From assembly GCF_003992135.1 (NCBI RefSeq), contig NZ_RQVN01000006.1, positions 18,904 through 82,903 on the forward strand: a stretch of DNA of 64,000 nucleotides, in the 5' to 3' direction. Below are positions 20,003-28,587 of the stretch, piece after piece. Every line of letters starts with the position of its first letter. The stretch's first letter is position 1. Under the pieces are notes generated by a model. That model saw nothing but the letters and a program-made list of their open reading frames with translations, made no database searches and was not told the origin of the DNA. This DNA comes from Veillonella sp. VA142 (GTDB lineage Bacteria > Bacillota > Negativicutes > Veillonellales > Veillonellaceae). A program made the position numbers and the translations under genes.

Positions 20003-20941
20003 TTATTCTCCTTGTAAGAATGCAATCGCTGCTGCTAAGGATGATTCATCTTCAACATTGGCTAATTCCATTGCTTTGTTAATTTTCTTTGTGAAACCTG
20101 TTAATACTTTTCCAGGGCCTACTTCAACAAATCGAGTTACCCCAAAGTTTATCATAGTAGCTACGCAATCCTCCCAAAGTACCGGTGCTGCTGCTTGTTT
20201 AACTAAGGCTGCTTTAATAGTAGCCCCATCTGTTAGGATTTCCCCTGTAATATTTGCTACTACTGGAATTTGAGCATTCTTCACTTCGATTTTATCTAAT
20301 TCTTCTTGTAAGCGTTTCGCTGCTGGTTCCATCAAACGACTATGGAAAGGCGCACTAACTGGTAACATAACAGCACGCTTAGCCCCAGCTTCTTTCATTT
20401 TTTCAGCTGCCACTTCTACAGCTTTTGTAGCACCGGCGATCACAATTTGTCCTGGGCAATTAAAGTTAACCGCTTGTACAGATCCTACAGTATCGTTCAC
20501 TTCACCACAGATGCGAACTACTTCTTCACGTGGTAATGCTAAGATAGCTGCCATGGCACCTTCGCCCAATGGCACCGCTTCTTGCATGTATTCGCCACGT
20601 TTATGCACTACATAGACAGCCTCTTTAAAGTCAAGAACCCCGGCTGCTACTAGAGCACTATATTCACCAAGACTATGTCCACCTACAATATCAGGTGTAA
20701 AATCTTTTTCTTTTAATACTTCATAGCACGCCACACTAGCTGTTAAAATAGCAGGTTGTGTGTTTGCTGTTTTTACTAATTCCGTATCTGGCCCTTCAAA
20801 ACATAATTGTGAAATGGAATATCCCAATGCTTCATCTGCTTGTGCAAAACGCTCTCTTACAATAGGGTACGCTTCGTACAAATCTTTCAACATACCTACT
20901 TTTTGAGACCCTTGACCTGGGAATACAAATGCTGTTTTCAT
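20003..20941 (-). CDS. fabD: Malonyl-CoA:ACP transacylase
   Basis: A 312-residue acyltransferase that loads malonate onto ACP. The nucleophile motif GHSLGEYSALVAAG lies near residue 90, FPGQGSQ at the N-terminus, and the catalytic histidine in SAPFHSRLM near 200. Tightly packed between fabK and fabG. Confidence 0.96.
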   Translation of the reverse strand: MKTAFVFPGQGSQKVGMLKDLYEAYPIVRERFAQADEALGYSISQLCFEGPDTELVKTANTQPAILTASVACYEVLKEKDFTPDIVGGHSLGEYSALVAAGVLDFKEAVYVVHKRGEYMQEAVPLGEGAMAAILALPREEVVRICGEVNDTVGSVQAVNFNCPGQIVIAGATKAVEVAAEKMKEAGAKRAVMLPVSAPFHSRLMEPAAKRLQEELDKIEVKNAQIPVVANITGEILTDGATIKAALVKQAAAPVLWEDCVATMINFGVTRFVEVGPGKVLTGFTKKINKAMELANVEDESSLAAAIAFLQGE

Positions 20942-20956
20942 AAGCTTTCCTCCTGC

Positions 20957-21901
20957 TTATCGGATAACAGATTTCAAGTTCAACATAACTTCTTCTGCTT
21001 CACGAACAATATCTTGAATAATTGTTGCGCAAGGTTTTACGTCAGTCAACATACCTGCAATTTGTCCAATCATAACGGAACCGTTTTTAGTTTCCCCTTC
21101 AATAGCAGCTTTTCTAAGTGTACCAGCACCTAGATTTTCAAGAGCTTCTTTTGGTGCACCACTGAACTCAAGGGATTGATATTTACGAGCTAATAAGTTT
21201 TCAATGATACGAACTGGGTGTCCAGTTGTCAAGCCTGTCATCACTGTGGAGCGATCTTTCGCCTTTAATACAGCTTCTTTATAGTTTTCATGAGCAATAC
21301 ATTCTTCAGATACTACGAAACGAGAACCCATTTGAACGGCACTAGCGCCCAATGCTAAGGCTGCTGCCATACCGCGACCATCGGCAATACCACCAGCCGC
21401 AATCACCGGTACATCCACTGCATCAACAATTTGAGGAATTAAACACATAGTAGTAATATCCCCTACGTGACCGCCAGACTCAGTACCTTCTGCGATAACT
21501 GCATCAATGCCACCACGAAGTAGCCGTTTTGCTAAGAGTACAGAGGCTACTACTGGAATTACTTTAGTACCGATTTCTTTGAAAGCTGGTACCCATGTAG
21601 ATGGGTTCCCTGCTCCTGTTGTGATTACTGGAACGCGCTCTTCTAAGGCTACTTCCATTACTTCATTCACAAATGGAGACATCAACATGATGTTACAACC
21701 ATATGGTTTATTAGTGCGTTCTTTCAATTTATGAATTTCTGCACGGAATACATCTGGAGGCATATGACCTGCACCAATGATTCCCAAACCGCCTGCCTCA
21801 GACACAGCAGCTGCTAATTCAGCTGTACCTAACCAAGCCATACCACCTTGAAGAACGGGATACTCTATCCCTAACAAATCACAAATATCAGTCTTAATCA
21901 T
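20957..21901 (-). CDS. fabK: Enoyl-ACP reductase II
   Basis: A 314-residue FMN enzyme that performs the last reduction of each elongation cycle with NAD(P)H. It follows streptococcal FabK closely: YPVLQGGMAWLGTAELAAAV, KPYGCNIMLMSPFV, TTGAGNPS, AEGTESGGHVG, PVIAAGGIADG and VQMGSRFVVS. FabK is the alternative to FabI, and no FabI is present in the window. Located between fabH and fabD. Confidence 0.95.
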   Translation of the reverse strand: MIKTDICDLLGIEYPVLQGGMAWLGTAELAAAVSEAGGLGIIGAGHMPPDVFRAEIHKLKERTNKPYGCNIMLMSPFVNEVMEVALEERVPVITTGAGNPSTWVPAFKEIGTKVIPVVASVLLAKRLLRGGIDAVIAEGTESGGHVGDITTMCLIPQIVDAVDVPVIAAGGIADGRGMAAALALGASAVQMGSRFVVSEECIAHENYKEAVLKAKDRSTVMTGLTTGHPVRIIENLLARKYQSLEFSGAPKEALENLGAGTLRKAAIEGETKNGSVMIGQIAGMLTDVKPCATIIQDIVREAEEVMLNLKSVIR

Positions 21902-21911
21902 CTTTTCCTCC

Positions 21912-22907
21912 TTAGCACCATTTCATTACTAGACTTGCCCAAGTTAATCCTGCACCAAATCCAGCAACGGCAAGATTATCACCTTTCTGTAATTGTCCTG
22001 CACGCACTGCTTCATCTAGAGCAATCGCAATGGATGCTGCTGATGTGTTTCCATACTTAGGTAAATTAATAAATACTTTATCTTCTGTCAGATGCAAACG
22101 ATCTGCTGCAGATTTGATAATACGGGTATTCGCTTGATGTGGAATAAAGAAATCTAATTCATCCACTTTCATATTGGCCATTTCTAAGGCTTTCAATACG
22201 GTTTTGCCCATTGTTTTTACGGCAAATTTATATACCTCTTGTCCATTCATATGAATGAAAGTAAGTCCTTCTTCACGTCGTTCCGTAGTCGGTGGTAATG
22301 CTGTTCCACCTGATGGAATACATAGATGCATTCCACCACTTCCATCAGCACCCATATCCATACCGAGCATACCATAGCCTGCTTCTACTGTAGACACCAC
22401 AGCAGCTCCAGCACCGTCTCCAAAAAGAACACATGTATTGCGATCTTCCCAGTTTACTACTCGCGATAATACTTCTACACCTATGACTAGGACATTTTTA
22501 AACAATCCTGCATTGATATAGGAACTAGCTGTAATCAGAGAGTATACATATCCTGAGCACGCAGCAGACAAATCAAAGGCTGCCGCTTTCGTAGCTCCTA
22601 GATTAGCTTGTACTAAACATGCTGTAGATGGAATTGCCATATCGCCTGTTAATGTGGCAACGATGATACAATCAATATCTTCTGCTGTTAACTTAGCTGC
22701 TTCTAAAGCTTTTTTTGCTGCTTCCGTAGCCATATCCGAAGCATTTACACCTTCTGGTGCAATTCTACGTTCTTTAATGCCGGTTCGTTCTTGAATCCAA
22801 GCATCGCTGGTATCTACCATTGTTTCTAAGTCCGCATTTGTAAGAACTTTTTCTGGCACATAACTACCGGTACCAATAATTCCGACTGGCTTATTCAGCA
22901 TTGTCAT
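21912..22907 (-). CDS. fabH: 3-oxoacyl-ACP synthase III
   Basis: A 331-residue initiating condensing enzyme. The active-site cysteine is in DLSAACSGYVYSL near residue 115; FGDGAGAAVV and the HQANTRI histidine/asparagine motif follow. It starts inside the end of plsX (overlap 17 bases), with GAAGGGA about nine bases before the first ATG (22907); a second ATG at 22901 is possible. Confidence 0.96.
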   Translation of the reverse strand: MTMLNKPVGIIGTGSYVPEKVLTNADLETMVDTSDAWIQERTGIKERRIAPEGVNASDMATEAAKKALEAAKLTAEDIDCIIVATLTGDMAIPSTACLVQANLGATKAAAFDLSAACSGYVYSLITASSYINAGLFKNVLVIGVEVLSRVVNWEDRNTCVLFGDGAGAAVVSTVEAGYGMLGMDMGADGSGGMHLCIPSGGTALPPTTERREEGLTFIHMNGQEVYKFAVKTMGKTVLKALEMANMKVDELDFFIPHQANTRIIKSAADRLHLTEDKVFINLPKYGNTSAASIAIALDEAVRAGQLQKGDNLAVAGFGAGLTWASLVMKWC

Positions 22908-23919
22908 ATGTTAGGGTCCCTTCTTCTTCAATACTAGAGGAAATATGTTCAATCAATTTCCGATCTACCAAATCTCCAGCAATTTTAATAGCTGTCATAA
23001 TTTCCTTAGCCTTTGAGCTACCATGGCAAATGATAAATACACCATTTACTCCTAACAACGGAGCGCCGCCATTTTCTGTATGATCTAGTCGTTTTTTTAT
23101 TTTCTTAAACACAGGAACGATTAATAATGCTCCCAGTTTAGAGATAATACTACTTTGTTTAATACCCTCTTTTAGAATATCTTGCACTACAGATACAAGA
23201 CCTTCCGCAAACTTGAGCACCACATTGCCTACAAATCCATCACAAACTACTACATCTACTGTTCCTTTTGGAATATCGCGACCTTCTACATTTCCTTTGA
23301 AAGGAATTGTTTTTAGTTGTTGCAGTAAAGGATATGTTTCTAACACAACTTCATTACCTTTGGTCGATTCTTCACCAATATTCAGCAAACCTACTGTTGG
23401 GTTAGGTTTACCAAGTAACAACTGTGCATAGTTATATCCCATGATAGCCCCTTGCACTAAATGTTTCGGTTTACTATTCGCATTAGCACCGGAATCTAAC
23501 ATAATCGTTACACCATTCGCTGTTGGTAATGGTGTAGCAATACACGGACGTTCGATCCCTTTGATTCTCCCCAATCCCAACAAAGCTGATGCCACAGCTG
23601 CCCCAGTGCTGCCTGGCGCGATAACTGCATCGCAAACCTTATCACGAACTAAACGTGTAGCAACTGCAACAGATGCATCCTTTTTCTTGCGTAGCGCAAT
23701 ACTAGGATGCTCATGCATTTCAATAACTTCACTAGCATGATGAATTGAAATTCGTGGATTTTCCAGTTCACCTTCTGCTTCTAAAATTTCTTTTATTTTG
23801 TTTTCATCACCGACAAGCACGATATCCATAGTATCATATTCGTGCACAGCGGCAATAGAGCCTAAGACTATTTCGAGGGGAGCAAAATCGCCACCCATAG
23901 CATCTACTGCAATCTTCAT
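22891..23919 (-). CDS. plsX: Phosphate acyltransferase PlsX
   Basis: A 342-residue enzyme that converts acyl-ACP to acyl-phosphate for phospholipid synthesis. MKIAVDAMGGDFAPLEIVLG at the start, DSGANANSKP near residue 147, NIGEE near 180 and VVVCDGFVGNVVLK near 222 are family motifs. The order fapR-plsX-fab is typical of Firmicutes. The open frame ends within the fabH start. Confidence 0.95.
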   Translation of the reverse strand: MKIAVDAMGGDFAPLEIVLGSIAAVHEYDTMDIVLVGDENKIKEILEAEGELENPRISIHHASEVIEMHEHPSIALRKKKDASVAVATRLVRDKVCDAVIAPGSTGAAVASALLGLGRIKGIERPCIATPLPTANGVTIMLDSGANANSKPKHLVQGAIMGYNYAQLLLGKPNPTVGLLNIGEESTKGNEVVLETYPLLQQLKTIPFKGNVEGRDIPKGTVDVVVCDGFVGNVVLKFAEGLVSVVQDILKEGIKQSSIISKLGALLIVPVFKKIKKRLDHTENGGAPLLGVNGVFIICHGSSKAKEIMTAIKIAGDLVDRKLIEHISSSIEEEGTLTYDNAE

Positions 23920-23928
23920 AGTTCACCT

Positions 23929-24483
23929 TTATTCTATCACAGATTCCATAATGAATTTAGCGCGAAACACCTCTTTTATGTTATCTTTGATTGTTACTTT
24001 TATAAAGAATTTTTCTCCTCGTTGTCGCACTAACTCTGCTTTCGCCGCCAAATTGACATCACTCTTTACGAGACTTTTATATTTAATGTTACCAACACCA
24101 GCAATCATCGTAGGAACTCCTACAATGGCTCTTGCCAACGAGTTAGCCTGCGCATATAAATATTGTGCCTCTACGTAACCAGAACGATCTAGCATGTCTT
24201 TTGTAGTGCGAAGAACACTGATGCCGTATTGTCCTACTGCTAAATCAATGACATCTCCTACCACATCTGCCCGATCAATATGCTGTCGGTCATCAGAATG
24301 CTCCTGTGCCATCGCCTTAATCCGTTCACGCAATTCAGGAATACCTAGAGCCAAACGATCCAATCGAATGGTAGGAACACTGACACCAAAATATGTGGCC
24401 AATTCCTCATCTGTCGTGAAGGGACTTATATTCAGTTTTTCGCGCAATAACTGTTGTCGTTCTTCCTTCTTTATACGACTCAT
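23929..24483 (-). CDS. fapR: Fatty-acid and phospholipid regulator FapR
   Basis: A 184-residue repressor. An N-terminal helix-turn-helix (DEELATYFGVSVPTIRLDRLALGIPELRERI, described as about residues 23-55) precedes a hot-dog fold domain that binds malonyl-CoA in known members, with the typical VRTTKDM-like stretch (VLRTTKDMLDRSGY). The start MSRIKKEERQ at 24483 has AAAGGTGG close upstream. It is first in the operon it should control, and a dyad that could be its operator covers the predicted transcription start. Confidence 0.93.
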   Translation of the reverse strand: MSRIKKEERQQLLREKLNISPFTTDEELATYFGVSVPTIRLDRLALGIPELRERIKAMAQEHSDDRQHIDRADVVGDVIDLAVGQYGISVLRTTKDMLDRSGYVEAQYLYAQANSLARAIVGVPTMIAGVGNIKYKSLVKSDVNLAAKAELVRQRGEKFFIKVTIKDNIKEVFRAKFIMESVIE

Positions 24484-24502
24484 ATAACCACCTTTTATGA
24501 CC

Positions 24503-24553
24503 AAGTAATAATACTTCCATACAATTATACTCTAAAGTGATAATAGCATGCAA
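24503..24553 (-). promoter_or_regulatory. Promoter and candidate FapR operator of the fatty-acid operon
   Basis: -35 TTGCAT (24548-24553), 18-base spacer, -10 TATAAT (24524-24529). Just downstream, over the expected start of transcription, is the dyad AAGTA-TTAT-TACTT (24503-24516). It resembles the core of the FapR palindrome known from Bacillus (GTA...TAC with flanking AT), though the spacing is one base shorter. Confidence 0.55.
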
Positions 24554-24586
24554 GCTTTTCTTGATTGCTATGCAAAATATGCATAG

Positions 24587-25732
24587 TTATTTGAGAATAG
24601 TCACTTTTCCTTCATTGATTTTTACTTGGATTGGTGAGCTTCCATCCGATGCATTAGGTCTATGGTCTATTACTTTAATATACCCTTTTACCACTTCCAC
24701 CACGATAGGATATACATCTTCTTGGTAAATGATACCTGCTGTTTCTGGAGTATCTCCACCAATGATGTTCTGAATGTGACTTCCTGTGAAAGTATAGTCT
24801 TTGCCTGTAGCCAATACCTCTTCATGATTAGTACGATGTCGTTTAGCACCTATCCATTGATTATGCCAAATGGCATTATTTTTTAATATCAAGGTAATCC
24901 CTGATTGATGAGGGTTGTTGCCACTCTCAGAAAATTCGTTTAAGGCTCCTCCAGTCCAACTGGAGTCTTCTGTACCTAAGTTCATCACAATATAGGAACC
25001 ATGACGCCCTGGATTAGGGTTCAGTCCATAATTTTTATTGAGCACACCAAGATTGCCCCTCACTTGCACTGTCGGATACTGAACAACCTTCTCCTCAGAG
25101 GAATTGATTCCTCCTGCATAGGTATCAGCTAATCGACTTATACCAACCCCTATACTACCTTCTTCTACAATAACGCCATATACATCAGCTCGTTGGAAGG
25201 GCATCGTGTCAATTGTTACAGGGCCATCCAAAGTAATATAGCTATCTTTGTTCGCTTGCACGCCATTACCAACGGCATGAATTACAGTAGGGCCGTGGAC
25301 AACAACCTTTGTGTCATATTTTGGTTCATCAAATTGTTTGCGCCCAAACCCTGCATAAATGCCACTCATGTAATAATGTGCCATCTCATCCACTTGGTCA
25401 TAAGGGATTGCATTTTTCACATCAATATACAAACCCTTATCCACTGTTACCTTCGTACCATCCAACACATACATACCAGTTACATTATGATACTTATCCA
25501 ACTCCTTATCATAACCTACACCACTCACTTGCAGATACAATCCCTCAGGATATTGTAATACCTCATGATATTTACGCATACCCAAAGCACGTCCTGTAGT
25601 CTGCACAGTAATACGTTCTGGCTGGGTTACAATAGATTCATACACCGTGTCAGCTGAAGTACCGTACACACTAGGCAATAGACTCAAACAACCTAGTATC
25701 ATTCCTATTGTGAGATTTCTACTATATATCAT
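24587..25732 (-). CDS. Exported beta-helix-like protein, autotransporter passenger without barrel
   Basis: A 381-residue protein with an N-terminal signal peptide (MIYSRNLTIGMILGCLSLLPSVYG). The rest is rich in glycine, asparagine, threonine and valine, with short alternating segments such as VVVHGPTVIHAVGNGVQANKDS and TLDGPVTIDTM. That pattern is typical of beta-helix passenger domains of type V secretion proteins in Negativicutes. No C-terminal beta-barrel is present; the frame ends VKINEGKVTILK. It may be a truncated autotransporter, or a secreted or surface-bound passenger. The start at 25732 has AAGGGG six bases upstream. Neighbours give no functional clue. Confidence 0.55.
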   Translation of the reverse strand: MIYSRNLTIGMILGCLSLLPSVYGTSADTVYESIVTQPERITVQTTGRALGMRKYHEVLQYPEGLYLQVSGVGYDKELDKYHNVTGMYVLDGTKVTVDKGLYIDVKNAIPYDQVDEMAHYYMSGIYAGFGRKQFDEPKYDTKVVVHGPTVIHAVGNGVQANKDSYITLDGPVTIDTMPFQRADVYGVIVEEGSIGVGISRLADTYAGGINSSEEKVVQYPTVQVRGNLGVLNKNYGLNPNPGRHGSYIVMNLGTEDSSWTGGALNEFSESGNNPHQSGITLILKNNAIWHNQWIGAKRHRTNHEEVLATGKDYTFTGSHIQNIIGGDTPETAGIIYQEDVYPIVVEVVKGYIKVIDHRPNASDGSSPIQVKINEGKVTILK

Positions 25733-25961
25733 ATATATCCCCTTTTGCACACCATGCCATTATCTAATAGTATATATTCTAGTATACCATTGGCCTAGAC
25801 CATTGCCTATGGTAGTATTATTCGGATTCGGCATACAACATATAGTATCTTTTAAAAATAGGGCTATATCGAAATATCTTTATTCATTACTTTTATTTTT
25901 TATAAATACAATATGCCAACAACAGGTATCACTTAATTCTCTTTACCTGTTGCAATATTAA

Positions 25962-26032
25962 AATAGAGGAAAGTCGATACTTTTTTAATCAACTTTCCTC
26001 TATTGTATTGGGAGCTATTTTGTTACAGCTCC
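25962..26032 (-). terminator. Tandem-hairpin terminator element, copy A
   Basis: A 13-bp stem AATAGAGGAAAGT (25962-25974) with ACTTTCCTCTATT (25992-26004), followed on the minus strand by TTTT. A second hairpin, GGAGCT (26011-26016) with AGCTCC (26027-26032), carries TATTTTGTTAC in its loop. It lies 15 bases after the pcp stop. A related copy lies after the TonB receptor gene. From here to 25733, upstream of the passenger-like gene, nothing else was recognised. Confidence 0.7.
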
Positions 26033-26047
26033 TTTACTCATTTAATA

Positions 26048-26704
26048 TTAATCATGTGGTTTCACGTAGTCTTTTGGCAATACTACTTCATACTCTTTAC
26101 CTGTTGCAATGGTATCTACCATGCACCGTAAGCCTTTAATAACAACTTCTTTTGCCATACTGGGTTGACCAGGCTTTGTTACTACTTGCGATGGTAAATA
26201 CGGAATATGTACAAAACCACAGCGGATGCCTTTATCATGCACTTCATAAGATACGCCATAAAAAATATGATTACATACGAAGGTTCCTGCTGTGTTTGAT
26301 ATACTTGCAGGAATCCCCGCATGTTGCAATCCACTCACCATATGCTTGATTGGTAATGTAGCAAAATAAGCAGGATTGCCCTCTTTCACAATAGCTTCAT
26401 CTTTTGGCTGATTCCCTTTATTATCAGGAATACGAAAATCATCTACATTGATTGCCACACGTTCTACAGTTATATCAGGGCGCCCTCCAGCTTGTCCCAC
26501 AAGCATAATTGCTTCAGGATTATATTCTTGAATAGCTTCCCGAACAGTCTCAATGCTATCATATCGCACTGTAGGAATCATTTTTGTAACTACTGTATAT
26601 CCATTAGATGTATACCCATTAAGTTCTTTGACTGCCTCCCACGCTGGGTTAATAGGTTCTCCACCAAATGGGTCAAACCCTGTAAGTAATATTGTTTTCA
26701 TCAT
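26048..26704 (-). CDS. pcp: Pyroglutamyl-peptidase I
   Basis: A 218-residue cysteine peptidase that removes N-terminal pyroglutamate. TGFDPFGGEPINPAWEAV at the start, the glutamate motif VGQAGGRPDITVERVAIN near residue 70, the cysteine in SNTAGTFVCNHIFYG near 145 and the histidine in FVHIPYLP near 170 are all present. It is the last gene of DUF969-DUF979-pcp, a recurring operon that suggests uptake of a substrate, possibly peptide-derived, and its hydrolysis. Confidence 0.95.
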   Translation of the reverse strand: MMKTILLTGFDPFGGEPINPAWEAVKELNGYTSNGYTVVTKMIPTVRYDSIETVREAIQEYNPEAIMLVGQAGGRPDITVERVAINVDDFRIPDNKGNQPKDEAIVKEGNPAYFATLPIKHMVSGLQHAGIPASISNTAGTFVCNHIFYGVSYEVHDKGIRCGFVHIPYLPSQVVTKPGQPSMAKEVVIKGLRCMVDTIATGKEYEVVLPKDYVKPHD

Positions 26705-26717
26705 ATGACTCCTTTAT

Positions 26718-27647
26718 TTAAAAGATTACTAAATAATACATAATTAAAATATTAACTACTAATAATGCCATAGCAATAGGCCACTGTGCTTTAATAACTC
26801 CATATTGATCTTTCATTTCTAAAAGAGCCGTAGGTACAATATTAAAATTCGCTGCCATAGGTGTAACTAATGTTCCGCAATAGCCTGCTAACATGGCAAC
26901 AGGACCAATATAAGCAGGGTTTGCACCATGCATTTGAATTAACATCGGAATACCAATACCCGTAGTCATCATGGCAAAAGCAGCAAAAGCATTCCCCATT
27001 ACAATTGTAAATATAGCCATACCTATACAATACGTGGCCACTACCGCAAAAATATTCTCTACAGGGATAACACTAGATATGCCGGTTGCAATCACTTGTC
27101 CAACTCCTGCAAGACCGAATACATAGCCTAATGCTGCTAGTAATTGTGATAAGATAGCAGTCCAGCCAATGGCATCAATCAAGCGTCTACCTTCATTAAA
27201 ACCTTGATGAATAGATACACGTGTCAATCCAAATGCTAATAATAATGCTGCAATCGCGGCAATCCCTAACCCTACTAAAGCACCTAATTTTGTAAAGATA
27301 CCAATGATAAAAGTGACAATTCCAACTAATAAAGCTGGCACAAATATAGCATTACCAATCCGTTCAGATTCAGACTGTTTCATCTCCATAGTAGATTCGT
27401 TATAGCTTCCTTTACCTAACTGTTTTGTAGCTACAATAACAGCTAAAGCAATAACCATCCAACCGTTAATTTCATCAGGAATATACTTACCAAAAATAAA
27501 ACTAATTCCGTAAATCAACCAAAATAATCCTGTGCCAAAACGTTTCGAATTTGTTGTATCCATAAAAGATAATATTGAAACGACAATCAAAATAATACCT
27601 GTTAAAATATATATTAATTCCAATGCAGGTAACCCAAATAGTTCCAT
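26718..27647 (-). CDS. DUF979 family membrane protein
   Basis: A 309-residue protein with eight to ten hydrophobic segments. The sequences LELIYILTGIILIVVSILSF (start) and GNAFAAFAMMTTGIGIPMLI, GYCGTLVTPMAANFNIVP (near 230-265) resemble DUF979 proteins, which occur with DUF969 and pcp and are thought to be a two-part permease. Ends 13 bases before pcp. Confidence 0.8.
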   Translation of the reverse strand: MELFGLPALELIYILTGIILIVVSILSFMDTTNSKRFGTGLFWLIYGISFIFGKYIPDEINGWMVIALAVIVATKQLGKGSYNESTMEMKQSESERIGNAIFVPALLVGIVTFIIGIFTKLGALVGLGIAAIAALLLAFGLTRVSIHQGFNEGRRLIDAIGWTAILSQLLAALGYVFGLAGVGQVIATGISSVIPVENIFAVVATYCIGMAIFTIVMGNAFAAFAMMTTGIGIPMLIQMHGANPAYIGPVAMLAGYCGTLVTPMAANFNIVPTALLEMKDQYGVIKAQWPIAMALLVVNILIMYYLVIF

Positions 27648-27658
27648 TATTGTACCTC

Positions 27659-28336
27659 CTATTGATGCGTAGAATGTTTCGATAATAAAGCTTTCACTCT
27701 ATTATCGAATAGAATATATCGGATCGATGCCAAAATATAAGCAATAATAGCAGTAGGAATGCAATATATCACCATATCTCCTAACTCTACTGGTATACCC
27801 GCTTGGTCCATAACTCCTTTGATTAATAGAAGACCACCTGCAGCAATAAACATATTTTGCCCAAAGAAGTTCCCAATATTATCAGAAGACGCTGCCATAG
27901 CACGTATTTCATCTAATACTTCTTGAGGTGCTTCTTTACCATGCAACGCAGCTGCTTCTGCCATAGGAGCAATTAAAGGGCGTACAAAGGCAGGCATTCC
28001 AGCCAATGTGATTCCTAATGCAACTGTAATTTGTCGGATTAACATATAAAGCATACAAATACGCCCTGCTGTTGCTGCATTAATCTTACCTATTAAGTAT
28101 TCTGCACGCTCACGTAAACCATGGCGCTCCATAATACCCACCACCGGTAAAATTAAAATAAATAAAGACATGTAGCGGTTGGTTACGAAAGCTTTACCAA
28201 TCGCTGCAATTGTATCACGTACACTGATACCTCCTGCTAAGCCAGTAATAATGCCTGCAACTAAAATAACTAAAAGTGCATTAAATCGAAAAGCTAAGCC
28301 TAAAATCATTACTACAATACCAGATAATACTAGCAT
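27659..28336 (-). CDS. DUF969 family membrane protein
   Basis: A 225-residue membrane protein with about six hydrophobic segments. GIVVMILGLAFRFNALLVILVA, GITLAGMPAFVRPLIAPMAE and SSDNIGNFFGQNMFIAAGG are conserved DUF969 stretches. The start MLVLSGIVV at 28336 has GGAAGGAGG six bases upstream. It is first in the operon with DUF979 and pcp; the pair is probably one transporter, with an unknown substrate. Confidence 0.8.
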   Translation of the reverse strand: MLVLSGIVVMILGLAFRFNALLVILVAGIITGLAGGISVRDTIAAIGKAFVTNRYMSLFILILPVVGIMERHGLRERAEYLIGKINAATAGRICMLYMLIRQITVALGITLAGMPAFVRPLIAPMAEAAALHGKEAPQEVLDEIRAMAASSDNIGNFFGQNMFIAAGGLLLIKGVMDQAGIPVELGDMVIYCIPTAIIAYILASIRYILFDNRVKALLSKHSTHQ

Positions 28337-28494
28337 AGATATCCTCCTTCCATAAAACACAATATACTCTTATTATATGTAATTTCATCACTAATTTAAA
28401 CTATTAATTTTATATCTATACAAAATAATAATTATGTTATGAATTTATAGATATTAATACAGTTGTAATCACTTGTTTAATACTTAAATCTAAA

Positions 28495-28566
28495 AAAATA
28501 AAGAAAAGTTGATACTTTTTAATCAACTTTTCTCTACTTTATTGGAGTTATTTTGTTACAGATTCT
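28495..28566 (-). terminator. Tandem-hairpin terminator element, copy B
   Basis: A 12-bp stem AGAAAAGTTGAT (28502-28513) with ATCAACTTTTCT (28522-28533) follows the TonB receptor stop. The adjacent motif TTGGAGTTATTTTGTTACAG matches the second hairpin of copy A, with part of the pairing lost. Confidence 0.65.
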
Positions 28567-28587
28567 TAGTTTGCACTCAATATTCCA

